Assembly (NCBI RefSeq): GCF_030655195.1
Contig: NZ_JAURWA010000136.1
Location: 1-64,000 of the forward strand
Reading direction: 5' to 3'
Origin: Patulibacter sp.
GTDB lineage: Bacteria > Actinomycetota > Thermoleophilia > Solirubrobacterales > Solirubrobacteraceae
DNA: 64,000 bases
Below are positions 30,041-38,017 of this stretch, in pieces. The position numbers were made by a program, and so were the translations under genes. The notes beneath the pieces were generated by a model. It had not been told where the DNA came from. It made no database searches and saw only the letters and a list, made by a program, of their open reading frames with translations. Positions within the stretch are counted from its first letter, which is position 1. Every line of letters starts with the position of its first letter.

Positions 30041-30472
30041 ATGTTCCGCTTCCTCTCCTGCCTCCTGGTCCTCGTCGTGCTCTGCGTCGGCGTGGTCGCC
30101 GCCGAGCCCGCGCTCGACCCGGTCGACACGGCGGAGGCCCGGGCACTCGCCGTGTGCCCCACCGCCAAGCGTCCCCGGGCGCAGTACGCCCGCTGCTACG
30201 TGGATCGCCCGCCGTACGGCAACGACTTCTTCAACGGCACGGGGGCGAAGGAGTACTTCAACGGCGGCCCCGGCAACGACAAGATCGTCGCGCGGGGCGG
30301 GGCGGACCGCATCATCGGCGGCCCGGGGCAGGACCGCATCAGCGCGGGCGACGGCAACAACGTGATCCTCGTCCGCGACGGCGAGGTCGACCGGGTCGCC
30401 TGCGGACGCGGGCGCAACACGATCCAGCGCGACGCGATCGACGTCATCAGCCCCAACTGCTACGGCCGATGA
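30041..30472 (+). CDS. Small secreted RTX-like protein
   Basis: Signal peptide; GGPGNDKIVARGGADRIIGGPGQDRISAGDGNNVIL repeats; stop overlaps next start (ATGA). Confidence 0.82.
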   Translation: MFRFLSCLLVLVVLCVGVVAAEPALDPVDTAEARALAVCPTAKRPRAQYARCYVDRPPYGNDFFNGTGAKEYFNGGPGNDKIVARGGADRIIGGPGQDRISAGDGNNVILVRDGEVDRVACGRGRNTIQRDAIDVISPNCYGR

Positions 30473-31164
30473 GCTCCTCCGACGGCTCCGGGCGCCCGGT
30501 CGTGCTGCTGGTCGACGACGACGCGTCGATCAGGCGCACCCTCGGCGTCGGCCTCGAGCTCGAGGGGTTCGCGGTGGTCCCGGCCTCCGGCGGCCGTGCC
30601 GCGCTCGAGGCCGTCCCGCGGGTCCGGCCCGCCGCGATGCTGCTGGACCTGACGATGCCCGACCTCGACGGCCTGGAGGTCCTCAAGCGCCTGCGCGCCG
30701 CCGGCGAGGAGGTCCCCGTCTGCGTGCTCTCGGCCCGCGACGAGGTCGACGACCGGGTCTCCGGCCTGCAGGCCGGAGCCGACGACTACGTCGTCAAGCC
30801 CTTCGCGCTCGAGGAGGTCGTCGCCCGGCTCAACGCGCTGCTGCGCCGCCGTCCGCCCGAGGACGACCAGCGACTCGTCGTCGGCGACCTCGAGCTGTGC
30901 CCGTCGAGCCTGACGGCCTCTCGCGGGGGCCGCGACCTCGAGCTGACCCGCCGCGAGTTCGAGCTGCTGCACCTGTTCCTGCGGCACCCGGGGGAGATCC
31001 TCGACCGGCGCACCCTCCACGAGGACGTCTGGGGCTACACGTTCGACCCCGGCACGAACGTCGCCGACGTCTTCGTCGGCTACCTGCGCCGCAAGCTGGA
31101 GTCCGTCGGCGAACCGCGCGTGATCCACACGGTCCGCGGCGTCGGCTTCGTGCTGCGACCCTGA
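30469..31164 (+). CDS. OmpR-family response regulator
   Basis: VLLVDDDASIRRTLGVGLELEGF receiver; LTRREFELLHLFLRHPGEILDRRTLHEDVWGY winged helix. Confidence 0.94.
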   Translation: MSSSDGSGRPVVLLVDDDASIRRTLGVGLELEGFAVVPASGGRAALEAVPRVRPAAMLLDLTMPDLDGLEVLKRLRAAGEEVPVCVLSARDEVDDRVSGLQAGADDYVVKPFALEEVVARLNALLRRRPPEDDQRLVVGDLELCPSSLTASRGGRDLELTRREFELLHLFLRHPGEILDRRTLHEDVWGYTFDPGTNVADVFVGYLRRKLESVGEPRVIHTVRGVGFVLRP

Positions 31165-31168
31165 GGGC

Positions 31169-32611
31169 GTGCTCCTCCACCGCCTGCGCGCTCTGCTGGG
31201 CGACCTCCGGCCGAAGAGCCTGCGCAGCCGGCTGACCCTGGGGATCGTCGCCGTCCTCGCCGTCGTGCTGTTCCTCGGTGGCGCCTACGTGGCGCGCGAG
31301 GCCGACCGGACGGAACGCCAGTCGGTCGACGACCGGCTCGCGCGCACCGCCGAGCTGCTCGACAAGATCGCGGAGGACCTCGCCAACGGCGGCGCGGCGA
31401 ACGCGAGCCCGGCCGAGGTCCGCGAGGAACGCAAGCAGGACATCAAGCTCAGCCGGGTGCTCCGGGCCACGCGCAGCAGCCTGATCATCTCGGTCTTCGA
31501 CGAGCCGGTCTACGAGCAGGGGGTGCGGCTCCCGCCGCTCGCACCGACACCGCTGGGGTTCACCACCCGCGAGGTCGGCGGCCGGCGCCTGCGGATCTTC
31601 ACGAAGATCGTCGTGGAGGACGGCATCGGCGGCGCCATCCGCCTGCAGGCGACGGCCGACCTCAGCCAGGCCGAGTCGCGGCAGGTCGCGCTCCGCCGGC
31701 GGCTTCTGGTCGTCGGCGCCGTGATGCTCCTGCTCGCCGGGCTCGCGACGTCGGTCGCCGCGGGCTACGTCCTGCGCCCGCTGCGGCGCCTGCGCGACGA
31801 GGCCCGCGGCATCGAGGGCGAGTCCGACCTCGACACGCGCCTGCCGACCGCCGGACCGCGCGAGATCAGCGCGCTCGCCGGCTCGTTCAACGCGATGCTG
31901 CGGCGGCTGCAGCGCTCCGCCGACGATCGCAGCCAGGCGCTCGACGCGACCCGGCGCTTCGCCGCCGACGTCGGCCACGAGATCCGCACGCCGCTGACCA
32001 GCGTGCAGGCCGCGCTGTCGACGATCCACCGCCATCCCGACGTGCCGGCCGACACCCGGTCGATGATGATCGACGAGGCGCTGGGCGAGAACCGGCGGCT
32101 GGTGCTGCTGCTCGACGGGCTGCAGGCGCTGGCCCGCGGCGACGCCAACTCGGTCGCGCAGGCCGACGTCGACCTGGCGTCCGTCGTGGCGGAGGCCGTC
32201 GCCGCCACCCAGCAGGGCACCACCGGGGCGACCCTCGTGCCCGACCTGCCCGACGACGCGGTCGTCGTTCGCGGGTGGGAGCCGGGGCTGCGGTCCCTCG
32301 TGGACAACCTGCTGCGCAACGCCGTCCGCCACGGGCGGCCCGACGGGCGGGTCGTCGTGGCCCTGCGACCGGGCTCCCCGGTCGAGGGACCCTGCCTGGT
32401 GGTCGAGGACGACGGCGACGGCATCGCGCCGGAGGAGCGGGAGCGCGTCTTCGAGCCGTTCGCCCGGGCGGCGGGCACCGTCGCGCCCGGCTCGGGACTC
32501 GGGCTGGCGATCGTCGCCCAGCAGGCCCGGCACCACGACGCGATCGTCGCGATCGAGGACGCGCCGACCGGCGGCGCGCGGTTCGTCGTCCGGTTCCCGC
32601 GCTCGGCGTAG
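31169..32611 (+). CDS. Sensor histidine kinase
   Basis: Two TM segments, HAMP, ADVGHEIRTPLTSVQAALSTI H-box, VEDDGDGIAPEERERVFEPF, GSGLGLAIV. Confidence 0.94.
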   Translation: MLLHRLRALLGDLRPKSLRSRLTLGIVAVLAVVLFLGGAYVAREADRTERQSVDDRLARTAELLDKIAEDLANGGAANASPAEVREERKQDIKLSRVLRATRSSLIISVFDEPVYEQGVRLPPLAPTPLGFTTREVGGRRLRIFTKIVVEDGIGGAIRLQATADLSQAESRQVALRRRLLVVGAVMLLLAGLATSVAAGYVLRPLRRLRDEARGIEGESDLDTRLPTAGPREISALAGSFNAMLRRLQRSADDRSQALDATRRFAADVGHEIRTPLTSVQAALSTIHRHPDVPADTRSMMIDEALGENRRLVLLLDGLQALARGDANSVAQADVDLASVVAEAVAATQQGTTGATLVPDLPDDAVVVRGWEPGLRSLVDNLLRNAVRHGRPDGRVVVALRPGSPVEGPCLVVEDDGDGIAPEERERVFEPFARAAGTVAPGSGLGLAIVAQQARHHDAIVAIEDAPTGGARFVVRFPRSA

Positions 32612-32629
32612 GGCCCGGCGCCGGGGCCG

Positions 32630-32827
32630 TCAGGCCCGGTCCCCGCGGACCGGGAACCCGTCCTCGTCCTCGGCCCAGTCGAACTCCTCGTCCGCGCCGG
32701 GCTCGCGACGACGCAGCCACAGGACCGCCCCGGCGACGACGATGATCGGGGGCGCCGCGAAGGCCAGCGCCAGCGCACCGCTGAGGTGGTGGGCGACGAC
32801 GAGCAGGGCGCCGAGCAGCGGGGTCAT
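32630..32827 (-). CDS. Small membrane protein of unknown function
   Basis: 65 aa, two hydrophobic segments, acidic C-terminus. Confidence 0.45.
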   Translation of the reverse strand: MTPLLGALLVVAHHLSGALALAFAAPPIIVVAGAVLWLRRREPGADEEFDWAEDEDGFPVRGDRA

Positions 32828-32877
32828 GCGGGGGGCCTTGCGGGGCCGCGGGGCGCCATCCGGCTACGGTAGCGTTT

Positions 32878-32891
32878 CTACGGTTCCGTAG
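32878..32891. promoter_or_regulatory. Palindrome CTACG-GTTC-CGTAG upstream of tetR
   Basis: Perfect 5-bp arms (CTACGG-TT-CCGTAG); preceded by CTACGGTAG at 32864-32872. Confidence 0.5.
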
Positions 32892-32929
32892 GCGATCGGT
32901 CGGCCCCGATCCGTGCAAGACTCACAGGC

Positions 32930-33682
32930 GTGTCCTCACGGTCGAAATCGCCCCGTCGCCGACCGGCGCCGCGGCTGCCGCCGGAGCAGCGTCGGGAGCA
33001 GCTGCTGGACACGACCCTCGAGCTCGTCACGGACGCCCGCTCGTTCGACGACGTGTCCATGGAGTCGGTGGCCCGAGCGGCCGGCGTCACCAAGCCGGTC
33101 GTCTACGACTTCTTCGCCAACCGCGGCGAGCTGCTGGCCGGGCTGATCGAACGCGAGGAGCAGCGGACGCTCGCCGAGCTCGCCTCGGCGATCCCCGCCC
33201 CGCCGTGGCTGGACCAGGACCCCGACGACGTGCTGAAGCAGGCGATCGTCACCTTCCTCGACGCGGTGCAGAAGAACCCGCGCCGCTGGATCCTCATCCT
33301 CCACCCCGTCGAGGGCACGCCGGAGGAGATCCGGGCGAAGGTCGAGCAGATCCGCGAGGGCATCGTCCGCCTCGCCACGGACCTGCTGGGCGTCGGCCTG
33401 GCGGTGCGCCAGAGCTCCACCGACATCGACCTCGACCTCGTCTCCCGCATGCTGGTGGGCAACGCCGAGGAGGGCGCCCGCCTGATGCTCCAGCGCCCCG
33501 ACGACTACCCGCGGGAGCGCCTGCTCGGCTTCGTCGACTGGATGACCCGGATCATCCCGCGCGCCGCGCCGTACCCCGTGTCGCTCCAGCGGACCCTGGC
33601 CGAGCTCGGGCCCGAGGACCCGATCCGCCTGCTGATCGCCGAGCGCGCGGGCAACATGGCCTCGGGCAACGGCCTGCTCTGA
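32930..33682 (+). CDS. TetR-family transcriptional regulator
   Basis: RREQLLDTTLELVTDARSFDDVSMESVARAAGVTKPVVYDFFANRGELLAGLIERE. Confidence 0.92.
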   Translation: MSSRSKSPRRRPAPRLPPEQRREQLLDTTLELVTDARSFDDVSMESVARAAGVTKPVVYDFFANRGELLAGLIEREEQRTLAELASAIPAPPWLDQDPDDVLKQAIVTFLDAVQKNPRRWILILHPVEGTPEEIRAKVEQIREGIVRLATDLLGVGLAVRQSSTDIDLDLVSRMLVGNAEEGARLMLQRPDDYPRERLLGFVDWMTRIIPRAAPYPVSLQRTLAELGPEDPIRLLIAERAGNMASGNGLL

Positions 33683-33743
33683 GCCGCGGACGCGGCGGCC
33701 GGCGCGCCTGCCACCGTGGACCCGGGGCGGCCGCATCCCGGAC

Positions 33744-33822
33744 GTGACGTCCGGCGTTGCGGCGTCCCGAGCGTGACGCCTGACGCGCCCGGGCCCCGAA
33801 GGTGACGCCTGACGCACCCGGG
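33744..33822. repeat. Three GTGACG-started units at 29-bp period
   Basis: Units at 33744, 33773 and 33802; the last two share GTGACGCCTGACGC[G/A]CCCGGG. Confidence 0.6.
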
Positions 33823-33921
33823 CGGTGACCGACGCCCGCGACCGCCCCTCGGCGGCCGCGCAGGATGGATCCATCAGCGCAGGGCACCCCGCCCGGCGCA
33901 CCACGATCCACGGAGCACACC

Positions 33922-34587
33922 ATGTTCGACCGCACCCGCAGCACCCCGTCCGCCGTCTCCTCCACCGACACCGACGACGCAGCCGTCGCGCCCCGCCGCC
34001 GCCCGTCCTCCGCCCACCTGACCGCCGGCCTGGCGCTCTTCGTGGCCCTCGGAGGCACGAGCATGGCGGCCGCCTCGCTGGCGAAGAACAGCGTCGGCAC
34101 GTCGCAGCTGAGGCCGGCCGCCGTCAAGACCAGCGACGTCGCGACGGGCGCGATCACGTCGGTCAAGGTCAAGGACGGCTCGCTCGTCAAGGGCGACTTC
34201 AAGGCCGGCGAGCTGCCCGGTGGCGCCACCGGGGCCACCGGGGCCACCGGCCCGCAGGGCGCTCCGGGCGCCGCCGGGGCGAAGGGCGAGAAGGGTGAGA
34301 AGGGCGACCCCGGGACGGCAGGCACGAACGGCACGAACGGCGTGTCCGGGTACGAGGTCGTGACCGGCACCGCCGTCACGGTCGCCAACAACGCCTCGAG
34401 CGTCGCGTCGGTCTTCTGCCCCGCCGGCAAGAAGCCGGTCGGCGGCGGCGTCGCCATCCCGAACTCGGCCGGCATCGTGGTCAACCGCTCGGGCTTCTCC
34501 GGCGCCGGCTGGATCGTCCGGGTGACGAACTCCTCGGGCAGCTCGGAGGACTACACCCCGCAGGTCTCCTGCATCACCGTCGACTGA
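33922..34587 (+). CDS. Surface/secreted protein with short collagen-like tract
   Basis: LTAGLALFVALGGTSMAAASLAKNSVGTSQLRPAAVKTSDV then GATGATGATGPQGAPGAAGAKGEKGEKGDPGTAGTNGTNG. Confidence 0.8.
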   Translation: MFDRTRSTPSAVSSTDTDDAAVAPRRRPSSAHLTAGLALFVALGGTSMAAASLAKNSVGTSQLRPAAVKTSDVATGAITSVKVKDGSLVKGDFKAGELPGGATGATGATGPQGAPGAAGAKGEKGEKGDPGTAGTNGTNGVSGYEVVTGTAVTVANNASSVASVFCPAGKKPVGGGVAIPNSAGIVVNRSGFSGAGWIVRVTNSSGSSEDYTPQVSCITVD

Positions 34588-34628
34588 CCCCCGGCCCGGC
34601 CGGCCGGCCCGCCCGCCCGTCCCCGCAT

Positions 34629-34655
34629 CGATCGCCCGGCTCCGCCGGGCGATCG
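34629..34655 (+). terminator. Hairpin terminator after collagen-like gene
   Basis: CGATCGCCCGGC-TCC-GCCGGGCGATCG, 12-bp perfect stem, no T-tract. Confidence 0.6.
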
Positions 34656-34700
34656 GCCGTTCCCGCGTCCGCCGGGACCGTCTGACAGGCTGGGACGCCG

Positions 34701-35321
34701 ATGGGGGAGCGACGACGCCGGCCGTACGCGCCGAGGATGGCGCCCGACGCCCGGCGGGAGCAGCTGCTCGACGCCGCGCTCCAGGTGATCTCGCGCGACG
34801 GCTACGCCGCGGTGTCCATCGAGGCGATCGCCCGCGAGGCCGAGGTCACCCGCCCCGTCGTCTACAACGTCTTCGACGGCCTGACCCCCCTGCTGTTCGC
34901 GCTCCTGGACCGCCAGGAGCAGCGGGCGCTCGGCCGGCTGAGCGAGGCGATCACGCCCGTCCCCGATCCGGCCGACCTGCCCGGCCACCTGACCCGCACG
35001 GTGCGCGAGCTCGTCGCGATGGTGCTCGAGGACCCGCTGCTCTGGCGTCCGATCTTCCTGACGCACGGCGGGACCCCGGCGGCCGTGCTGGAGCGCGTCG
35101 ACCGCGACCGCGAGGTCGTCCGGGAGCGGATCGAGGAGACGCTCGGCCCCGTCCTGGTCCACCGGGCCGACGGCCCGCCGCTGGACGCCGCGATCGTCTC
35201 GCACGCGCTGGTCGGCATCGGCGAGCACTTCGCCCGCCTGCTCCTGGAGCGCCCCGGCGACGTCGACGTCGAGGCCCTGACGTCGACGGTCGCCGGGCTG
35301 CTCGCCGCCGTCGGCCCCTGA
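34701..35321 (+). CDS. TetR-family transcriptional regulator
   Basis: RREQLLDAALQVISRDGYAAVSIEAIAREAEVTRPVVYNVFDGLTPLLFALLDRQ. Confidence 0.92.
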   Translation: MGERRRRPYAPRMAPDARREQLLDAALQVISRDGYAAVSIEAIAREAEVTRPVVYNVFDGLTPLLFALLDRQEQRALGRLSEAITPVPDPADLPGHLTRTVRELVAMVLEDPLLWRPIFLTHGGTPAAVLERVDRDREVVRERIEETLGPVLVHRADGPPLDAAIVSHALVGIGEHFARLLLERPGDVDVEALTSTVAGLLAAVGP

Positions 35322-35350
35322 GCGGACGGCCCGCCGCGGCCGCCGCGGGG

Positions 35351-36382
35351 TCAGCCCGCGACGGGCGTGGCGTAGCGGTCGCCCGCCGCGACGAGGCGCC
35401 GGATCGCCTGCGTCGTCTGCTCCGGGGCCTCCAGCGGCGCCATGTGGCCGACGTCGGGCAGCTCGATCATCTCGAGCACCTCGTCGAGGGCCTCGGTCAT
35501 CTTCTTCGCGTGCACCGGCGGGGTCAGGCGGTCCTCGCGGCCCACGAGGACGATGGTCGGCACGTCGATCGCGTCGAGGCCGTCGAGGAGCTCGATCCGG
35601 CTGATCGAGCTGCCCGTGTTGGCGCGGACGTCGCGCGGGCAGCTGAGCACCATCTGCTCGCAGAACGCGACCGTCGCCGGGCTGGCCGCCCCGCACAGCG
35701 CGATGTACCGCACGGCACGGGAGATCAGCGGCGTGGCCCGGGTGGGGATCGGCGCCTTGCTGCCGAGCAGCAGCTGGCCGAGCTCCTGCTGGACCCGCTC
35801 GCCGACGCCCGGCGCGGGCAGGATCAGGGACGACGTGACGAGGTCGCCCAGACCGGTCGAGAACAGCCCGACGGCCGCGACGCGGTCCAGCAGGCTCTCA
35901 CCGCGGTCCGCGGCCCAGGCGACGATCGTCATCGCACCGAGGGAGTGGCCGACCAGGACGGCCTTCTCGCCCTCGGGGACCGTCGCCCGCAGGACGCTCT
36001 CGAGGTCGTCCCGGTAGGCGTCGATGGAGTAGTCCCCGCCGCTGGACGGCGCGCTCTTCCCGTGGCCGCGCAGGTCGTAGGCGACGATCCGGAACTCGTC
36101 CTGGAGCGCCTGGATCTGCAGCGTCCAGAACTCGATCGCGCAGGTCCAGCCGTGCACCAGCACGATCGTCGGTGCGTCCTCGGGCCCGTAGACCCGGACG
36201 CGCAGGGCGGTGCCGTCGCCCGCGCGCACGCCGACGGGACGGCCCTTCAGCGACACGTCGAGCGCGGGCTTGATCGGATCCGCGTCGATCCGGCGCCGGT
36301 CCGCTCGGTACGCCGCGGTCCAGGCCGCACCGCCCGCCGCCGCGACCGACACGAGTGCTCGCCGGGTGCTCCACCGCTTCAT
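35351..36382 (-). CDS. Alpha/beta hydrolase
   Basis: IVLVHGWTCAIEFWTLQIQAL, AVLVGHSLGAMTIVAWAA, DVGHMAPLEAPEQ. Confidence 0.9.
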   Translation of the reverse strand: MKRWSTRRALVSVAAAGGAAWTAAYRADRRRIDADPIKPALDVSLKGRPVGVRAGDGTALRVRVYGPEDAPTIVLVHGWTCAIEFWTLQIQALQDEFRIVAYDLRGHGKSAPSSGGDYSIDAYRDDLESVLRATVPEGEKAVLVGHSLGAMTIVAWAADRGESLLDRVAAVGLFSTGLGDLVTSSLILPAPGVGERVQQELGQLLLGSKAPIPTRATPLISRAVRYIALCGAASPATVAFCEQMVLSCPRDVRANTGSSISRIELLDGLDAIDVPTIVLVGREDRLTPPVHAKKMTEALDEVLEMIELPDVGHMAPLEAPEQTTQAIRRLVAAGDRYATPVAG

Positions 36383-36392
36383 GCCCGCCATC

Positions 36393-36406
36393 CTACGCCT
36401 CCGTAG
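36393..36406. promoter_or_regulatory. Palindrome CTACG-CCTC-CGTAG upstream of alpha/beta hydrolase
   Basis: Same CTACG-N4-CGTAG architecture as at 32878. Confidence 0.5.
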
Positions 36407-36433
36407 GCGTGACGTCGGGGCGGCTGCGGCCGC

Positions 36434-37681
36434 TCAGGCCGTGGCGTGCGCCGGGCCGTGTGGTCGGTCGTCGTCGTCGACCGGGACGACCTCGGCGTCC
36501 GGCGACGGGCGACCGATGGCGACGAGGGCGACCGCACCGGGCAGCGCGGGCAGCCAGGTCGAGACGAGCCGCTGGGTCAGGCTCGCCAGCACGGCGATGT
36601 CGCCCGAGACGCCGAACGCGATCAGCATGCCGAGCAGGCCGGCCTCGACGCCCAGGCCGCCCGGGATCGGCAGCAGGTTGGCGACCTGACCGATGAGGTA
36701 GGCCATCGTGACGTCGAGCACGTTGGGCGACGCGCCGAACGCGTGACAGGCGGCCCAGAGGACCGCCGCGTCGGCCAGCCACCAGAGCGCGCCGCCGAAG
36801 ATCGCCGAGTCGCGCTCCCGGACCAGGGTCGAGACGGTGTGGACCCCGTCGTCGAGCGTGCCCGGGACCGACGCGAGGATCCGCGCCACGCGGCCCTCGC
36901 GCTCGGCGGAGCGGTCGGCCAGCCGGCGCAGCAGCGGCCGCCCGAGCGCGGCGACCAGCAGGATCAGCGCCGCGATGCCGGCGGGGACGATCGTGATCGC
37001 GTTGTGCCCGTGGCCGGCGACGAAGAGCGCGGCGCCGGCCACCGCGATCAGCAGGATGAACCAGACGTAGATGATCGCGATCTGCGCGGCCACGGTCGCC
37101 GCCGCGTGGCGGGCGTCCAGGCCGTGACGACGCAGCGCGTAGGTGGTCGAGGCGATGCCGCCCGCACCGGCGGTGGCGAGCAGCCGCGTGGCCGCGACGC
37201 CGGCCAGGACGATGCGCCAGCTCGTGAAGCGCGGGAGCCGCAGCCCGGCGCGCCGGGCGGTCGCGTTGAACACCAGGACGTAGCCGGCGAAGGAGAAGCC
37301 CTCGAGCACCACGGCGACGACGAGCCAGACCGGGTCGCCCTGACGGACCTTGTCCCACGTCTCGTCGAGGAAGCCGACGTGCGGCGCGAGCAGCCGGACG
37401 GCGACGATCAGCGCCACCATGACGCCGATCCCGATCAGGATCCGCTTGAACAGGCCCCCGACGTGCGGCGCCTCGTCGTGCGACGGCGGGCCGCTCGGTG
37501 CGATCGGCGGATCGGCCACCGCGCCCGGGGCGGACGGGTCGCGCGGGAAGGGGTGCCCGACGGCGGTTGGTCGCTGTGGGTCGTCGGAAGGGGACACGGG
37601 CGTCCGTGGCTCGGCGGCCGGATCGTCCGGACCGCCTCGGGGCTCGTCCGGTGCGGCCGAGCTGTGCGGCCCTGGCTGCAC
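36434..37681 (-). CDS. Lysylphosphatidylglycerol synthase TM-domain / flippase-like integral membrane protein
   Basis: Multi-TM with ATRLLATAGAGGIASTTYALRRHG and QVANLLPIPGGLGVEAGLLGMLIAFGV; GTG start near 37681. Confidence 0.83.
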   Translation of the reverse strand: MQPGPHSSAAPDEPRGGPDDPAAEPRTPVSPSDDPQRPTAVGHPFPRDPSAPGAVADPPIAPSGPPSHDEAPHVGGLFKRILIGIGVMVALIVAVRLLAPHVGFLDETWDKVRQGDPVWLVVAVVLEGFSFAGYVLVFNATARRAGLRLPRFTSWRIVLAGVAATRLLATAGAGGIASTTYALRRHGLDARHAAATVAAQIAIIYVWFILLIAVAGAALFVAGHGHNAITIVPAGIAALILLVAALGRPLLRRLADRSAEREGRVARILASVPGTLDDGVHTVSTLVRERDSAIFGGALWWLADAAVLWAACHAFGASPNVLDVTMAYLIGQVANLLPIPGGLGVEAGLLGMLIAFGVSGDIAVLASLTQRLVSTWLPALPGAVALVAIGRPSPDAEVVPVDDDDRPHGPAHATA

Positions 37682-37758
37682 CGGTTCATCCTCGCACGCG
37701 GCCCCATCCGGCGCGATCCCTGGGGGATTCCGTGCCCTCCGCGGCGCTCCCGGGCCAC

Positions 37759-37903
37759 CCCGGTATCGTCCGGCGCCACGCGGCGACGCGGGAAACGCAG
37801 TGCAAGTCTGCGACGGTCGCGCCACGGTGACCGTCCGGGCCGCAGGTCCTCCCCGCCGCGACGGGGCCGGGCCCTCCGGCCGGGCGGGAGTCCGAGCACC
37901 GGG
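37759..37903 (+). ncRNA. Cobalamin riboswitch
   Basis: GGGAAacgcaGTGCAAGTCTGCGACGGTCGCGCCAC...GGGAGTCCGAgcACC with closing CCCGGT/ACCGGG pairing, upstream of cobN. Confidence 0.85.
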
Positions 37904-38017
37904 TCGTCACGTGGGTCGGCACGTCGCCGCCGCACCGCCCCCGGCCGCGCCCGGGACCGCCCAGCGGGCCGACGTACGGGCCCGCCCCTGGACGCGTCAT
38001 CCGAGAGAAGGCCCCCG

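Noticed and set aside
28942-30472. RTX proteins as a hemolysin/toxin with type I secretion
   Set aside because: Both have ordinary N-terminal signal peptides and no hlyB/hlyD neighbours; only Ca2+-binding repeats are supported.
33744-33822. Short CRISPR-like array
   Set aside because: Only three degenerate 29-bp-period units with no distinct spacers and no cas genes.
36446-38017. N-terminal extension of the cobN ORF
   Set aside because: Antisense to the flippase-like gene and runs through the riboswitch; homology starts at about 38018.
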